NCBI GenBank assembly: GCA_037143335.1
Contig: JBAWZA010000001.1
Location: 1-64,000 of the forward strand
Length of the DNA stretch: 64,000 bases
Direction: 5' to 3'
From: PALSA-1296 sp037143335
GTDB taxonomy: Bacteria; Bacteroidota; Ignavibacteria; Palsa-1295
In this document: piece after piece, positions 27,917 to 36,519 of the stretch
Position numbering within the stretch: position 1 is the stretch's first letter
Layout of the letters: every line of letters begins with the position of its first letter
Made by a program: the position numbers and the translations under genes
The notes under the pieces: model-generated
Database searches by the model: none
The model's input: the letters and a program-made list of their open reading frames with translations, nothing else
Told to the model about the DNA's origin: nothing

Positions 27917-29184
27917 TGCTTCCGCAGTCGTGCCGCAAAAAATCCATCGCATCTATCCGATTCCGTACTTGTCCGTCTCGTTGCCTCAACGGTGAATTCC
28001 GGGTGAGCGTCAATGAACCATTGAAGTTGGTCTTCGCCTTCGCTCGGAAGAATGGAGCACGTTGCATAGACAAGCGTCCCACCTGCTTTGAGGTATGCAA
28101 TATTTTTTTCCAAGATTGCCCGTTGCTTTTCGATTAATTCATTGAGCGATTCTTGTGTGAGATTCCATTTGATACTTGGGTTGCGCCTGATAGTCCCCGT
28201 CCCGCTGCACGGCACGTCAAGGAGGATGAGATCAAACCAGCCAAGTTTAGCTCCGATGTTTTCTTCATATTTTTCTGGCGGAATGATCCTCACATTTTGC
28301 GCTTTGCTACGGACAACGCGTTTGCGCAACTCCTCAAGTTTTCTGCCGTCAACGTCTGTAGCAAATATCTCGCCTTGATTATTCATGAGCGCTGCAAGAT
28401 GCAATGTCTTGCCGCCTGCACCTGCGCAGGCATCGAGCACCTTTATTTTCTTCGAATGAATATCTGCTGTCGGCGCAACAAGCTGACTTGCTTCATCTTG
28501 AATTTCAAACTCGCCACGCTTGAAGGCGGCAACTTCAGCAACATTTATTCGTTTTTCTAAAATAAGAGCTGAATCTGAAATCGTTGATAATGCTGTCACG
28601 ATACCTTGTGCAGTTAATTCTGCTCGAAGCTCATCGCGTGATTGAAGCAACGTATTACACCGCAACACAGTCGGGGCTTCTTCGTTCAGTGATTGAAGCA
28701 CGGATTCAATATTCTCACTATGAGCTTGGATTAATTCTTCAACAAACCAGATAGGCGCAGAGTAAAGAACGGACAGGCGTTCGATTTTACCGAGCGATTG
28801 CAATCTGTTCGTTTCGCGATTTTCATCCGCCATTGTCATAAAGACGCTGAGTGGATAGTCGTATGCCCTTTCTATCGGAAGTGTCCGGAGAAGTGATTGC
28901 ATCGCGTCAGCAGTGACATGCTCGAACCGAATAAAATATGCCGCAACGACAAGCTCGGCGCGATGTTCATCTGATTGGAATCCATCCTTAGCGATTGCTT
29001 CGAGCCTCAGAAAATTTTTAATAGTGCCGTAATATGCACTTGAGATGTTTCGCCGATCACCAGCTCCAAGATATTTTCTATTTACGAAAAAACGACGCAT
29101 GACAATATCCGCCGGAACAATGGAGTTGTTCGCAAATTCGGAGTACACTTCTATCACATGACCGATAAGACTTGATTGTTGCAT
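27913..29184 (-). CDS. rsmB: 16S rRNA cytosine-C5 methyltransferase, RsmB/NSUN type
   Basis: 423 residues. A helical N-terminal NusB-like domain (about 1-150) precedes the SAM-dependent Rossmann domain with DACAGAGGKTLHLA (motif I, near residue 248), DVPCSGTGT (motif IV, one catalytic Cys) and YATCS (motif VI, the second Cys), the pattern of RNA m5C methyltransferases. It is the last gene of the mce-uvrC-tsaD-rsmB operon; its ATG overlaps the tsaD stop by one base (TGATG), implying coupled translation. The NusB-like N-domain favours RsmB over other Nop2/Sun members. Confidence 0.88.
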   Translation of the reverse strand: MQQSSLIGHVIEVYSEFANNSIVPADIVMRRFFVNRKYLGAGDRRNISSAYYGTIKNFLRLEAIAKDGFQSDEHRAELVVAAYFIRFEHVTADAMQSLLRTLPIERAYDYPLSVFMTMADENRETNRLQSLGKIERLSVLYSAPIWFVEELIQAHSENIESVLQSLNEEAPTVLRCNTLLQSRDELRAELTAQGIVTALSTISDSALILEKRINVAEVAAFKRGEFEIQDEASQLVAPTADIHSKKIKVLDACAGAGGKTLHLAALMNNQGEIFATDVDGRKLEELRKRVVRSKAQNVRIIPPEKYEENIGAKLGWFDLILLDVPCSGTGTIRRNPSIKWNLTQESLNELIEKQRAILEKNIAYLKAGGTLVYATCSILPSEGEDQLQWFIDAHPEFTVEATRRTSTESDRCDGFFAARLRKH

Positions 29185-30209
29185 CAGAGTGATACGCGTG
29201 GTTTTGCTTGAAGAGAAAAAGTACTTTGCTGTCCGCGTTCTAATTTCAACGCGCCGAGCATTGCAATCATAGCGGCGTTATCAGTTGAAAGCATTGGTCG
29301 TGGAGAAAAGAAATGCAAATGATGTTTCGCGCAATCAGTCGCAAACACAGAGCGTAAAGCAGAATTAGCGCTCACGCCGCCAACACAGACAATATCACGG
29401 ATTCCATACTTGATTGCCGCGCGGATTGTCTTTGTCACAAGCACATCAACAACAGCGATTTGAAATGATGCGGCTATGTCAGGTTTCTGTTGTTCTGCAA
29501 ATCCAGGATGATCCCGAAGATAATAGAGAACGGAAGTTTTTATTCCACTAAAACTAAAATTAAAATGATCCTCATTGATCATTGAGCGCGGAAACCGAAC
29601 AAAGTTTGCGTTGCCAGATTGGGCAAGATTATCAATTTCAGGTCCCGCTGGGTATGACATCCCCATCATCTTCCCAACTTTATCGAATGCTTCGCCGGCT
29701 GCGTCATCTAAGGTGTTGCCAATCACTGAATAGTCCCCAATGTCACGCACGACCACAAGCATTGTATGTCCACCCGAAACGACTAAAGCAAGGAAGGGAA
29801 GTGATGGTTTGTCATCTTCCAACAATGCGCTAAAGATATGTCCTTCGATGTGATGAACTCCGATGAGTGGCACTTGTAGTGCAAGACTCAAACCTTTTGC
29901 AAAATTTAATCCGACAAGTAATGCACCCATCAGTCCAGGTGCGTAGGTAACCGCAATTGCAGTAATATCTGAAGGCTTGCATGATGCTTTCTCAAATGCG
30001 GCCTCAACGATAGGGACGATTGTGCGAACATGCGCGCGTGATGCAAGCTCTGGTACGACGCCGCCGAAACGGTTATGAAAAAGTTGTGAGGAAATTATTA
30101 CTGAAGCTAATTCCGAGCCGCGCAGAATTGCTGCGCTTGTTTCATCGCACGAACTTTCGATTCCGAGGATGATACCCTCACTCGGCAGTGATAGTTTCTC
30201 TTGCAGCAA
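29184..30209 (-). CDS. tsaD: tRNA N6-adenosine threonylcarbamoyltransferase TsaD
   Basis: 341 residues. It transfers threonylcarbamoyl to A37 of ANN-decoding tRNAs with TsaB and TsaE. Diagnostic motifs: IESSCDETSAA near the N-terminus, the metal-binding HHIEGH, VVSGGHTML and GGVSANSAL. The only start available in frame before the core is a TTG at 30209, so the gene begins inside the end of uvrC with a 32-base overlap. The family usually begins within a few residues of ILGIESSCDETS; here about a dozen residues precede it. Essential, housekeeping. Confidence 0.95.
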   Translation of the reverse strand: MLQEKLSLPSEGIILGIESSCDETSAAILRGSELASVIISSQLFHNRFGGVVPELASRAHVRTIVPIVEAAFEKASCKPSDITAIAVTYAPGLMGALLVGLNFAKGLSLALQVPLIGVHHIEGHIFSALLEDDKPSLPFLALVVSGGHTMLVVVRDIGDYSVIGNTLDDAAGEAFDKVGKMMGMSYPAGPEIDNLAQSGNANFVRFPRSMINEDHFNFSFSGIKTSVLYYLRDHPGFAEQQKPDIAASFQIAVVDVLVTKTIRAAIKYGIRDIVCVGGVSANSALRSVFATDCAKHHLHFFSPRPMLSTDNAAMIAMLGALKLERGQQSTFSLQAKPRVSL

Positions 30210-32208
30210 TTGCTTCTTGTTCTTTGAAATACTCTACAATTTTTTTCATGGCAGTTAATCCGACAAGTCGAACCAATTCGGGTTCGGAAGTATGCCTGAC
30301 TCCTTCGACGGATCCGCATTCCTCCAACAATTTCATCGCCTTCTTTTTGCCAATTCCTGGGATGCTCGTGAGTTCTGTTTGGAGCGTACGCTTATCACGC
30401 AACGAGCGATGGAATGTTATTGCGAAGCGATGCGCTTCGTCGCGAATTTGCTGGAGCAATCGTAAACTGCTCGATGACTTCGGCAACAAGAGCGAATCAG
30501 AACTCCCTACGACAAATACCTCCTCTAATCTCTTTGCAAGACCGATGATCGGTACGTAGTCTATCTTTAATTCTTTGAGTACTTCGTACGCACTCGACAA
30601 CTGTCCCTTCCCTCCATCAATGACAATCAAATCCGGTAGTTCTGAATTATCTTCAATCAATTTTGCATATCGGCGATAGACTACTTCACGCATCGAAGCA
30701 AAGTCGTCAATGCCTTCGACAGTTTTATTTTTGTACTTTCGATATTCTGATTTTTTTGGCTTTGCATTCTCGAAGTATACCATCGAGCTGACGGTTTCCG
30801 ATCCTTGGAAGTGCGAATTATCAAAGCACTCAATATGTCTCGGAGTCTTCTTCAAATGCAAATCGCGTTGCAATGCCTTCAAAACATGCGGGACAAAATC
30901 ATCTTTCTTGAGCTTTTGGATTTTTATTTCACCAAGTAAGAACCGCGCATTCGATTCGACCATCGAAATCAGTTTTACCTTCTCGCCAATTTTTGGGACA
31001 ATCAGTTTTGGGGGTTTCATCGCAGAAGCATCATCGTCGTTCGAGAGTTCGCGGACTCTGCGCTCCAGCCATGATTCGATTGTATCTGGCTCGGGCAATT
31101 CAATAGGGAGAAATATCTCTTCGGGTATGTAGTCGGTAACAGAATAGTATCTTTCTAAAAGCGCTTCTAAAATCTCATGCTGTTCCTTGCCTTCGACATT
31201 CGCAAAGAAGAATTGCTGTTTGCCGGTTACCTTGCCATCACGTACTTTGAAGATAATGCCGCAAGCATCATCTTCTTCGGCGGCGATTGCAAAAATATCT
31301 CTGTCAATAAGTTCGTCGGTGACGACTTTTTGTTTGTTGACATATTCAGAAAGAATTGCAAGTTGATCGCGACGTTCAGCGGCTTTTTCAAACTCCATCG
31401 CAACGGAGTGCTTCATCATTTCTTCTTTGATCTCGCGCTCGACATCTTTGGTCCTGCCAGTAAGAATTTGACGCACCTTCTTAATCATTGCGCCATAATG
31501 CTCTTGGGTTACCAATCCTTCGCAAGGACCTTCGCAACGTTTGATATGATACTCCAGACAGACACGTACTTTTTTTCTTTGGATGAAATCATCATCAATA
31601 TCGAATGTACATGTACGTATAGGGAATATCTCACGTAATGTGCGCATCAAGTATCTAAGATAGAGTCCTTCCGTATATGGACCGAAATACTTGGAGCCGT
31701 CGTGCCGTTTGCGTCGTGTGATGAAAACTCTCGGATACGGTTCGTTGGTAATACACACCCACGGATATGTTTTGTCATCCTTGAGCATGACGTTGTACCG
31801 AGGCTTCAATTTTTTTATGAGTGTATTCTCGAGAATCAATGCCTCGACATCGCTATCAGTCAAAAGCAACTCCACGTCAGCAATTTTTTCGACCAATGCG
31901 CGAAACTTGGCATCGCCAACTCCGCGTGCATAATTCTGGAAATAGGAGCGAACACGATTTTTCAGATTCTTTGCCTTGCCGACGTAAATCACCTTGCCAG
32001 CTGCATTCTTATACTGATATACACCAGGACTTTTCGGAAGTGAGTCTAAGCGCTCTTCAAGTGTCAGGTCATCAATGGTAACTGATAAACGAATCTGTTC
32101 GCCTTCGGCGGCAATGGCGAGGGCGTCTTCATCTTGCTCCGCCTCGTCGTCGAACTGCGGAGGATACTCATCTCCATCATATATGGGAAGCGGAAAGGTA
32201 TCGGTCAT
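30178..32208 (-). CDS. uvrC: Excinuclease ABC subunit C
   Basis: 676 residues. Domains in order: GIY-YIG nuclease (about 50-145, PGVYQYKNAAGKVIYVGKAK), a Cys-containing segment (about 185-235), UVR motif (EFEKAAERRDQLAIL), RNase H-like nuclease (IECFDNSHFQGS ... DLIVIDGGKGQLSSA) and a C-terminal helix-hairpin-helix pair (SIPGIGKKKAMKLLEECGS). It makes the dual incisions of nucleotide excision repair. It carries an acidic N-terminal extension of about 45 residues before the nuclease. It lies one base downstream of mce and overlaps tsaD. Confidence 0.97.
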   Translation of the reverse strand: MTDTFPLPIYDGDEYPPQFDDEAEQDEDALAIAAEGEQIRLSVTIDDLTLEERLDSLPKSPGVYQYKNAAGKVIYVGKAKNLKNRVRSYFQNYARGVGDAKFRALVEKIADVELLLTDSDVEALILENTLIKKLKPRYNVMLKDDKTYPWVCITNEPYPRVFITRRKRHDGSKYFGPYTEGLYLRYLMRTLREIFPIRTCTFDIDDDFIQRKKVRVCLEYHIKRCEGPCEGLVTQEHYGAMIKKVRQILTGRTKDVEREIKEEMMKHSVAMEFEKAAERRDQLAILSEYVNKQKVVTDELIDRDIFAIAAEEDDACGIIFKVRDGKVTGKQQFFFANVEGKEQHEILEALLERYYSVTDYIPEEIFLPIELPEPDTIESWLERRVRELSNDDDASAMKPPKLIVPKIGEKVKLISMVESNARFLLGEIKIQKLKKDDFVPHVLKALQRDLHLKKTPRHIECFDNSHFQGSETVSSMVYFENAKPKKSEYRKYKNKTVEGIDDFASMREVVYRRYAKLIEDNSELPDLIVIDGGKGQLSSAYEVLKELKIDYVPIIGLAKRLEEVFVVGSSDSLLLPKSSSSLRLLQQIRDEAHRFAITFHRSLRDKRTLQTELTSIPGIGKKKAMKLLEECGSVEGVRHTSEPELVRLVGLTAMKKIVEYFKEQEAIAARETITAE

Positions 32209-32209
32209 G

Positions 32210-32611
32210 CTATTTCTTTTGGCATAGCTCTACGAGGACTCCGTTCGTGGACTTCGGGTGGAGGAAAGCTATTAACATGTCATGTGCGCCCTCTTTTGGA
32301 GATTCATCAATGAGTTGCATTCCTTCAGCAGAGAGTCTTTTTAACTCTGAAGCAACATCATCAACTTCAAGTGCAATGTGATGAATGCCCTCACCACGCT
32401 TGGCGATGAATTTTGCAATGCTGGAGTCATCCCTCGTTGAGGCAGTCAACTCGATAATACTTTCTCCGATCTTGAATGAGGCAATGCTCACCCCTTGATC
32501 TTCGACCACTTCATGGTGAACATTCGTATCACCGAGGAGTTTTGAGAACAGTGCTTCTGAGACAGCAAGGTCTTTGACTGCAATGCCAAGATGGGAAATT
32601 CTTTTTGCCAT
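32210..32611 (-). CDS. mce: Methylmalonyl-CoA epimerase
   Basis: 133 residues of the glyoxalase/VOC fold. ISHLGIAVKDL supplies an N-terminal metal His, and GEGIHHIALEVDDV and LVEL the later ligands, as in methylmalonyl-CoA epimerase, which interconverts (2R)- and (2S)-methylmalonyl-CoA in propionate metabolism. The length matches the family. It is first in the operon with uvrC, tsaD and rsmB, with no metabolic link to them. A tRNA-Arg gene lies just upstream on the same strand. Confidence 0.9.
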   Translation of the reverse strand: MAKRISHLGIAVKDLAVSEALFSKLLGDTNVHHEVVEDQGVSIASFKIGESIIELTASTRDDSSIAKFIAKRGEGIHHIALEVDDVASELKRLSAEGMQLIDESPKEGAHDMLIAFLHPKSTNGVLVELCQKK

Positions 32612-32625
32612 AACTGCTACAATTG

Positions 32626-32699
32626 TGGTCTCGACAGGACTCGAACCTGTGACACTCAGTTTAGGAAACTGATGTTCTATCCATCTGAACTACGAGACC
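32626..32699 (-). tRNA. tRNA-Arg (anticodon CCT)
   Basis: On the minus strand the 74-base gene folds as a cloverleaf: acceptor GGTCTCG / CGAGACC, discriminator A, anticodon arm TCAGT-TTCCTAA-ACTGA giving anticodon CCT, and a T-arm with GTTCGAGTC. CCA is not encoded (the next bases are CAA). It decodes AGG. Confidence 0.95.
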
Positions 32700-32751
32700 T
32701 CATCCGCTTTTTTTCAGTGACCAATTAAACAGAAATCACGCTTTTAAAGTT

Positions 32752-32777
32752 AAAAAGGCGGTAAGAACCGCCTTTTT
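32752..32777 (-). terminator. Rho-independent terminator of the membrane ferredoxin gene
   Basis: An 11-bp stem AAAAAGGCGGT / ACCGCCTTTTT with a 4-base loop. Read on the minus strand it follows the stop of the 32797-33492 gene and ends in T residues. Confidence 0.85.
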
Positions 32778-32796
32778 CATCAAAAAAAAATGGGTA

Positions 32797-33492
32797 TTAA
32801 AACCACTTACCTACGACATCGAATCCGATTACCATCAATACTAAGAGCATGATAACCGAGAAAAATCCGAGCAAGCCGACGTTACGAACAAAATTATTCA
32901 TCACCTTGCCGTAATCTCTCGCTGGCTTCGTGCTGATATTGACAGGTCCCGTGATTTCGCACTGACAAGCAAGACGGAATTTCGGATTATCGCGAATGAG
33001 ATGGACTTTCTCCATTCCCGATGGAGGTGTGAGTCCTTCGTTCGGATCAGCTGAAACTCGGCACGAAGTGCAAAGGCCTAACCCTCGGCAGTTGAGCAGT
33101 TGCATGACATCACCGTAGAGCGGGATGTTATTTTCCATCGCGATCTCGCGGAGGTTTTTGCCGATAGGAGCGACGACGACAATATCATCCTCAATGAAGG
33201 TAACTGGTGCGTAACCAGTTGGGATAGGAATATCTTTGATGTCGGCATTGATGGTGCGATCACGCCGAATCTTCTGATACTCAGAATCGGTCTGCTCTGG
33301 ACTTTCCTTGAAAAAAGCAGCATAAGCCTCGCTGACGTGTTGATCGTCATGATGGCTATGGCTTGTAGTCGGGGCATACTCCGGCAATCGTGTACCGCCG
33401 GCATTCCCAAACATCCAACGAGAGAAACCGCCGATCTTCATCTCTTCTTGGTGGCGCGCAAGACTCGATTTTCCTGAATTATCGTGTGACAC
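32797..33492 (-). CDS. Membrane-anchored plant-type 2Fe-2S ferredoxin protein
   Basis: 231 residues. GTG start at 33492, with GGAG nine bases upstream. No N-terminal signal. A His-rich stretch (HSHHDDQH, near 45) precedes a beta-grasp 2Fe-2S domain (about 98-185) with NCRGLGLCTSCRV (three Cys) and a later ACQC, the ligands of a [2Fe-2S] cluster. The C-terminus is a single transmembrane helix (NVGLLGFFSVIMLLVLMVIGF). An electron carrier anchored to the membrane by its tail is likely, serving a membrane redox partner that cannot be named here. It has its own promoter and terminator. Confidence 0.8.
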   Translation of the reverse strand: MSHDNSGKSSLARHQEEMKIGGFSRWMFGNAGGTRLPEYAPTTSHSHHDDQHVSEAYAAFFKESPEQTDSEYQKIRRDRTINADIKDIPIPTGYAPVTFIEDDIVVVAPIGKNLREIAMENNIPLYGDVMQLLNCRGLGLCTSCRVSADPNEGLTPPSGMEKVHLIRDNPKFRLACQCEITGPVNISTKPARDYGKVMNNFVRNVGLLGFFSVIMLLVLMVIGFDVVGKWF

Positions 33493-33528
33493 TCTTAAAA
33501 TCTCCTTTATTACTCAAAGTTTGAACTA

Positions 33529-33536
33529 CAAATATA
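33529..33536 (-). promoter_or_regulatory. -7 element TATATTTG for the ferredoxin gene
   Basis: On the minus strand TATATTTG matches the Bacteroidota -7 consensus TAnnTTTG, 36 bases upstream of the GTG start. No convincing -33 TTTG is seen at the right distance, so this is partial support. Confidence 0.45.
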
Positions 33537-33671
33537 ACATGTTCATGCCCTATGTTGTTTCGGTTTGGCATTTTTGGTCAAATCAAGTGACATCTGAAAC
33601 CAACAGACTTGTTGGCTTGTTCTTATTTTTTTAGAGTCTGTTCATTATATATACGATAGCCCAATTTGCCC

Positions 33672-33884
33672 ATGAGAGAATCACTAAAAGACAAATTACA
33701 ATACGCCCTCACCGATAGTTTCGAAAAAGTCCAGGAAGATAAGATCAAAGAACTCAACCGCCTCTCCAGAACTGGTAAACAAATTTCCAGAAAAGATTAC
33801 AATTCAAGAAGCCTCGCAGATCTCTATAAAGAGCTGGGCTTGGATTACCCAGTAGCTAATATCGGTGCGCCATCAGCCAATTAA
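33672..33884 (+). CDS. Small uncharacterised protein
   Basis: 70 residues from ATG 33672 (a TTG two codons upstream is the alternative). It is charged and mainly helical (SLKDKLQYALTDSFEKVQED, KELNRLSRTGK), with no signal peptide, membrane segment or recognised motif. It stands alone between the ferredoxin gene and the LuxR relic. It may be a real small cytosolic protein or a chance frame. Confidence 0.4.
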   Translation: MRESLKDKLQYALTDSFEKVQEDKIKELNRLSRTGKQISRKDYNSRSLADLYKELGLDYPVANIGAPSAN

Positions 33885-33900
33885 TTTCGCAGACTCATTC

Positions 33901-34056
33901 TCAGAGTTTTCCCGGCTCCCCTCCGAGATCTTGCTCAGTTTTGAGGTTCATTTTCTTCTGAATCCGATAGCGATGTTTTTTGATATTGCGTGCCGTTAGG
34001 CATGTGGCAATAGCTACATCCAACTTTTGCTTGGAACAAGAATTCCGAATGAGCGT
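33901..34056 (-). pseudogene. LuxR-type helix-turn-helix C-terminal fragment
   Basis: A minus-strand frame between an in-frame TAA (34057-34059) and a TGA (33901-33903) encodes about 51 residues. It contains DVAIATCLTARNIKKHRYRI followed by QKKMNLKTEQDL, which aligns by eye with the LuxR/GerE recognition helix pattern (EIAxxLxISxRTVxxHRxRIxKKLxL). There is no start codon ahead of the helix-turn-helix and no upstream regulator domain, because hicB begins at 34068 on the other strand. I read it as the remnant of a regulator truncated when the hicBA-metH segment arrived or rearranged. Confidence 0.65.
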
Positions 34057-34067
34057 TTATAAGTAGT

Positions 34068-34271
34068 ATGAAGAAGACATTTACATTGGAATATTGGACG
34101 GAAAATGGTTGGTTTATTGGTGAGTTGAAAGAACTCTCGAATGTTTTCAGCCAAGCCGAGTCGCTTGAAGAGTTGGAAAGAAATATTCAGGAAGTCTATT
34201 CGTTGATGCATGAAGGAAGTGAATCGCCGATTATTCGTCACCAGACGAAAGAGATACTGCTTGAGGTATGA
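34068..34271 (+). CDS. hicB: HicB-like antitoxin
   Basis: 67 residues of the HicB fold: FTLEYWTENGWFIGELKELS gives the RNase-H-like strands and QAESLEELERNIQEVYSLM the following helix. HicB proteins neutralise HicA, and many repress their own promoter. It lacks an obvious C-terminal DNA-binding domain, so autoregulation here is uncertain. The stop overlaps the hicA start as ATGA, so the two are translated together. The order is hicB-hicA, the reverse of the Escherichia coli hicAB locus. Confidence 0.85.
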   Translation: MKKTFTLEYWTENGWFIGELKELSNVFSQAESLEELERNIQEVYSLMHEGSESPIIRHQTKEILLEV

Positions 34272-34447
34272 AGCACAGAGAGCTTGTTAAGGAGCTTGAA
34301 GCTAAAAAGTGCTTCCATCTGCGTCGAGGTGGCAACCATGATATCTATCAGAATCAAGAAAACGGCAGAAGGGCGCCTGTTCCTCGCCACAATGAAATAA
34401 ACGATTATCTTGTCAGAAAAATACGGAGAGAGCTAGGAATTCAATGA
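34268..34447 (+). CDS. hicA: HicA-like mRNA interferase toxin
   Basis: 59 residues, MKHRELVKELEAK at the start. It has the HicA double-stranded RNA-binding-like pattern: a helix, LRRGGNHDIYQN with the catalytic-type His24 after Gly-Gly-Asn, then APVPRHNEINDYLVRKI. HicA toxins cleave mRNA and tmRNA and arrest growth. The start overlaps the hicB stop (ATGA, 34268-34271), and the stop overlaps the metH start (ATGA, 34444-34447), so hicB, hicA and metH are translationally linked. Confidence 0.85.
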   Translation: MKHRELVKELEAKKCFHLRRGGNHDIYQNQENGRRAPVPRHNEINDYLVRKIRRELGIQ

Positions 34448-36270
34448 ATTTTCTCGAAGCACTAAAACATCGTCCGCTCGTTTTTGATGGAGCTACGGGC
34501 ACACATTTGCAGGGACAGCATCTCACATCCGAAGATTTCGGTGGTGAGCATCTTGCTGGATGTAATGAATATCTCGTCCGCTCCAAACCTGATGCAGTAG
34601 CACTCGTTCATTCCGATTATCTCGAGGCAGGCGCAGATGTAATCGAGACGGATACCTTCGGTTCGGCATCAATTGTATTGGTTGAGTATGATATTGCCTC
34701 CCTTGCTTACGATCTCTCGAAGGAAGCAGCGATTCTTGCAAAAAAAGTTGCGGCAGATTATTCTACTAAAGATAAACCCCGATTCGTAGCAGGTTCAATT
34801 GGTCCGACAACGAAACTTCCATCGCTCTTGCATATTAGCTTTGATGAGATGCGCCTGAGTTTTTATGATCAGATGGCAGGTCTTCTCGATGGCGGAGTAG
34901 ATTTATTTTGCATCGAGACATGTCAAGATATTTTGCAGATGAAATCTGCACTTGCCGCTTGTCAAGATCTTTTCGCCGATCGGAAGAAACAAATTCCCGT
35001 TATTGCTTCTGTTACGATCGAGACGATGGGCACAATGCTTATGGGTACAGAGGTCGGTGCGGCACTCACGGCGTTGGAGCCGTTTGATTTCGTAAGTCTT
35101 GTGGGAATGAATTGTGCGACCGGTCCGAAGGAAATGGAAGAGAATGTCCGCTATCTCACGCAAAATTCTACAAAGCCAATTTTCTGTATGCCGAATGCGG
35201 GATTGCCGGAAAATATCGGCGGTGTAGCGCATTATCATCTCACTCCCGATGAAATGCAAAAATGGATGAAGCATTTCGTGAGTGATCTTGGAGTATCAGT
35301 CATCGGCGGATGTTGCGGCACAACGAAGGAACATATCCGCAAGCTCAGCTCGCTTGCAGAAACCATCACATCAAAGGAACGTCAGGTAAGCTGGACACCA
35401 GCGGCTGCTTCAATTTATTCTGCCTCACCACTTGCCCAAGAACCTGCGCCAGTGATCGTCGGTGAGCGTTGCAATACGAATGGCTCAAAAAAATTCCGCG
35501 ATCTGATATTGGAAGAAAATTACGAAGCCGCAGTTGGCATGGCACGCGAGCAAGTAAAAGAAGGTGCGCACATGCTTGATCTCTGTGTAGCGTATGTCGG
35601 GCGCGATGAAGTCCGCGATATGCGCGAGGTGATGAAACTGTTTAACACACAAGTCACGCTTCCACTCGTCATTGATTCCACAGAATATCCTGTGATTGAA
35701 GAAGCACTGAAGTTGTATGCTGGTCGGGCTATTGTCAACTCCATCAACATGGAGGACGGTGAAGAACGCATGGCGCATATTCTTCCGCTCTGCAAGCGCT
35801 ACGGAGCCGCGGTGATCGCGCTGACGATCGACGAAAAAGGAATGGCGAAATCGCGCGAGTCAAAATTCGAAATTGCTGAACGCATCATTGATATTTCCGT
35901 AAATAAATACGGAATGCGTGAGGAAGATTTAATATTCGATACACTCACATTCACACTCGGATCCGGTGATGAAGAATTCCGGGCATCGGCAATCGAAACA
36001 ATCGAAGCAATTCGGATGATCAAACAAAAGCACCCGAAATGTCAAACGATTCTTGGCGTATCGAATGTGTCGTTCGGTCTCAATCCACATTCGCGCCACG
36101 TCTTGAATTCCGTGTTTTTGCATTATGCCATCGAAGCCGGACTCGACATGGCTATCGTTCACTCAGGCAAGATCATGCCTCTGCACAAAATAGATGAAAA
36201 AGGCAGAGAGCTTGCGCGCAAACTCATCTTCGATGAGCGCGAGTGGGAGGCAGTCAAGAGGGCGGCGTGA
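34444..36270 (+). CDS. metH: Methionine synthase MetH, N-terminal half only
   Basis: 608 residues with two of the four MetH modules. The homocysteine-binding barrel (about 1-310) has FDGATGTHLQ at its start and the zinc ligands in MNCATG (Cys near 223) and GGCCGTT (Cys near 290-291). The methyltetrahydrofolate (pterin-binding) barrel (about 335-600) has GERCNTNGSKKFRDLI, DLCVAYVGRDE and GVSNVSFGLNP. It then stops. The cobalamin-binding and reactivation modules present in full enzymes (about 1200 residues) are absent and not found downstream in any frame. The protein ends at a domain boundary, so I infer a split MetH whose B12 part is encoded elsewhere. It lies between two hicBA modules. Confidence 0.9.
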   Translation: MNFLEALKHRPLVFDGATGTHLQGQHLTSEDFGGEHLAGCNEYLVRSKPDAVALVHSDYLEAGADVIETDTFGSASIVLVEYDIASLAYDLSKEAAILAKKVAADYSTKDKPRFVAGSIGPTTKLPSLLHISFDEMRLSFYDQMAGLLDGGVDLFCIETCQDILQMKSALAACQDLFADRKKQIPVIASVTIETMGTMLMGTEVGAALTALEPFDFVSLVGMNCATGPKEMEENVRYLTQNSTKPIFCMPNAGLPENIGGVAHYHLTPDEMQKWMKHFVSDLGVSVIGGCCGTTKEHIRKLSSLAETITSKERQVSWTPAAASIYSASPLAQEPAPVIVGERCNTNGSKKFRDLILEENYEAAVGMAREQVKEGAHMLDLCVAYVGRDEVRDMREVMKLFNTQVTLPLVIDSTEYPVIEEALKLYAGRAIVNSINMEDGEERMAHILPLCKRYGAAVIALTIDEKGMAKSRESKFEIAERIIDISVNKYGMREEDLIFDTLTFTLGSGDEEFRASAIETIEAIRMIKQKHPKCQTILGVSNVSFGLNPHSRHVLNSVFLHYAIEAGLDMAIVHSGKIMPLHKIDEKGRELARKLIFDEREWEAVKRAA

Positions 36271-36303
36271 CAATTATTTTCATACTTTTTTGTTGATTTT
36301 AGT

Positions 36304-36519
36304 ATGCATAACGAATTTACAGCAATCATAGAGCCAGACGGAGATTGGTTTATAGCTTATTCACCAGAGATTCCAGGTGCTAATGGCCTGGGTAAAACAA
36401 AGGATGAGGCGAATCGGAGTCTTTCAGAAGCAATCGAATTGATTTTGTTAGATAGACTTGAGGATGCACTTCGTGGTTTGCCAGAGAGTGCTACAAGGGA
36501 AGTTGTAAGTGTCGGATGA
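36304..36519 (+). CDS. hicB: HicB-like antitoxin, second module
   Basis: 71 residues with the classic HicB signature AYSPEIPGANGLGKTKDEAN followed by LSEAIELILLDR. It begins 33 bases after the metH stop. The stop overlaps the hicA start (ATGA, 36516-36519). It is only distantly similar to the first HicB, so this is a separate acquisition, not a local duplicate. Confidence 0.9.
   Translation: MHNEFTAIIEPDGDWFIAYSPEIPGANGLGKTKDEANRSLSEAIELILLDRLEDALRGLPESATREVVSVG

Noticed and set aside
33593..33625. Small hairpin CCAACA-GACT-TGTTGG with a later T run
   Set aside because: Only a 6-bp stem, with the T run nine bases away and no + strand gene upstream to terminate; no evidence for a small RNA.
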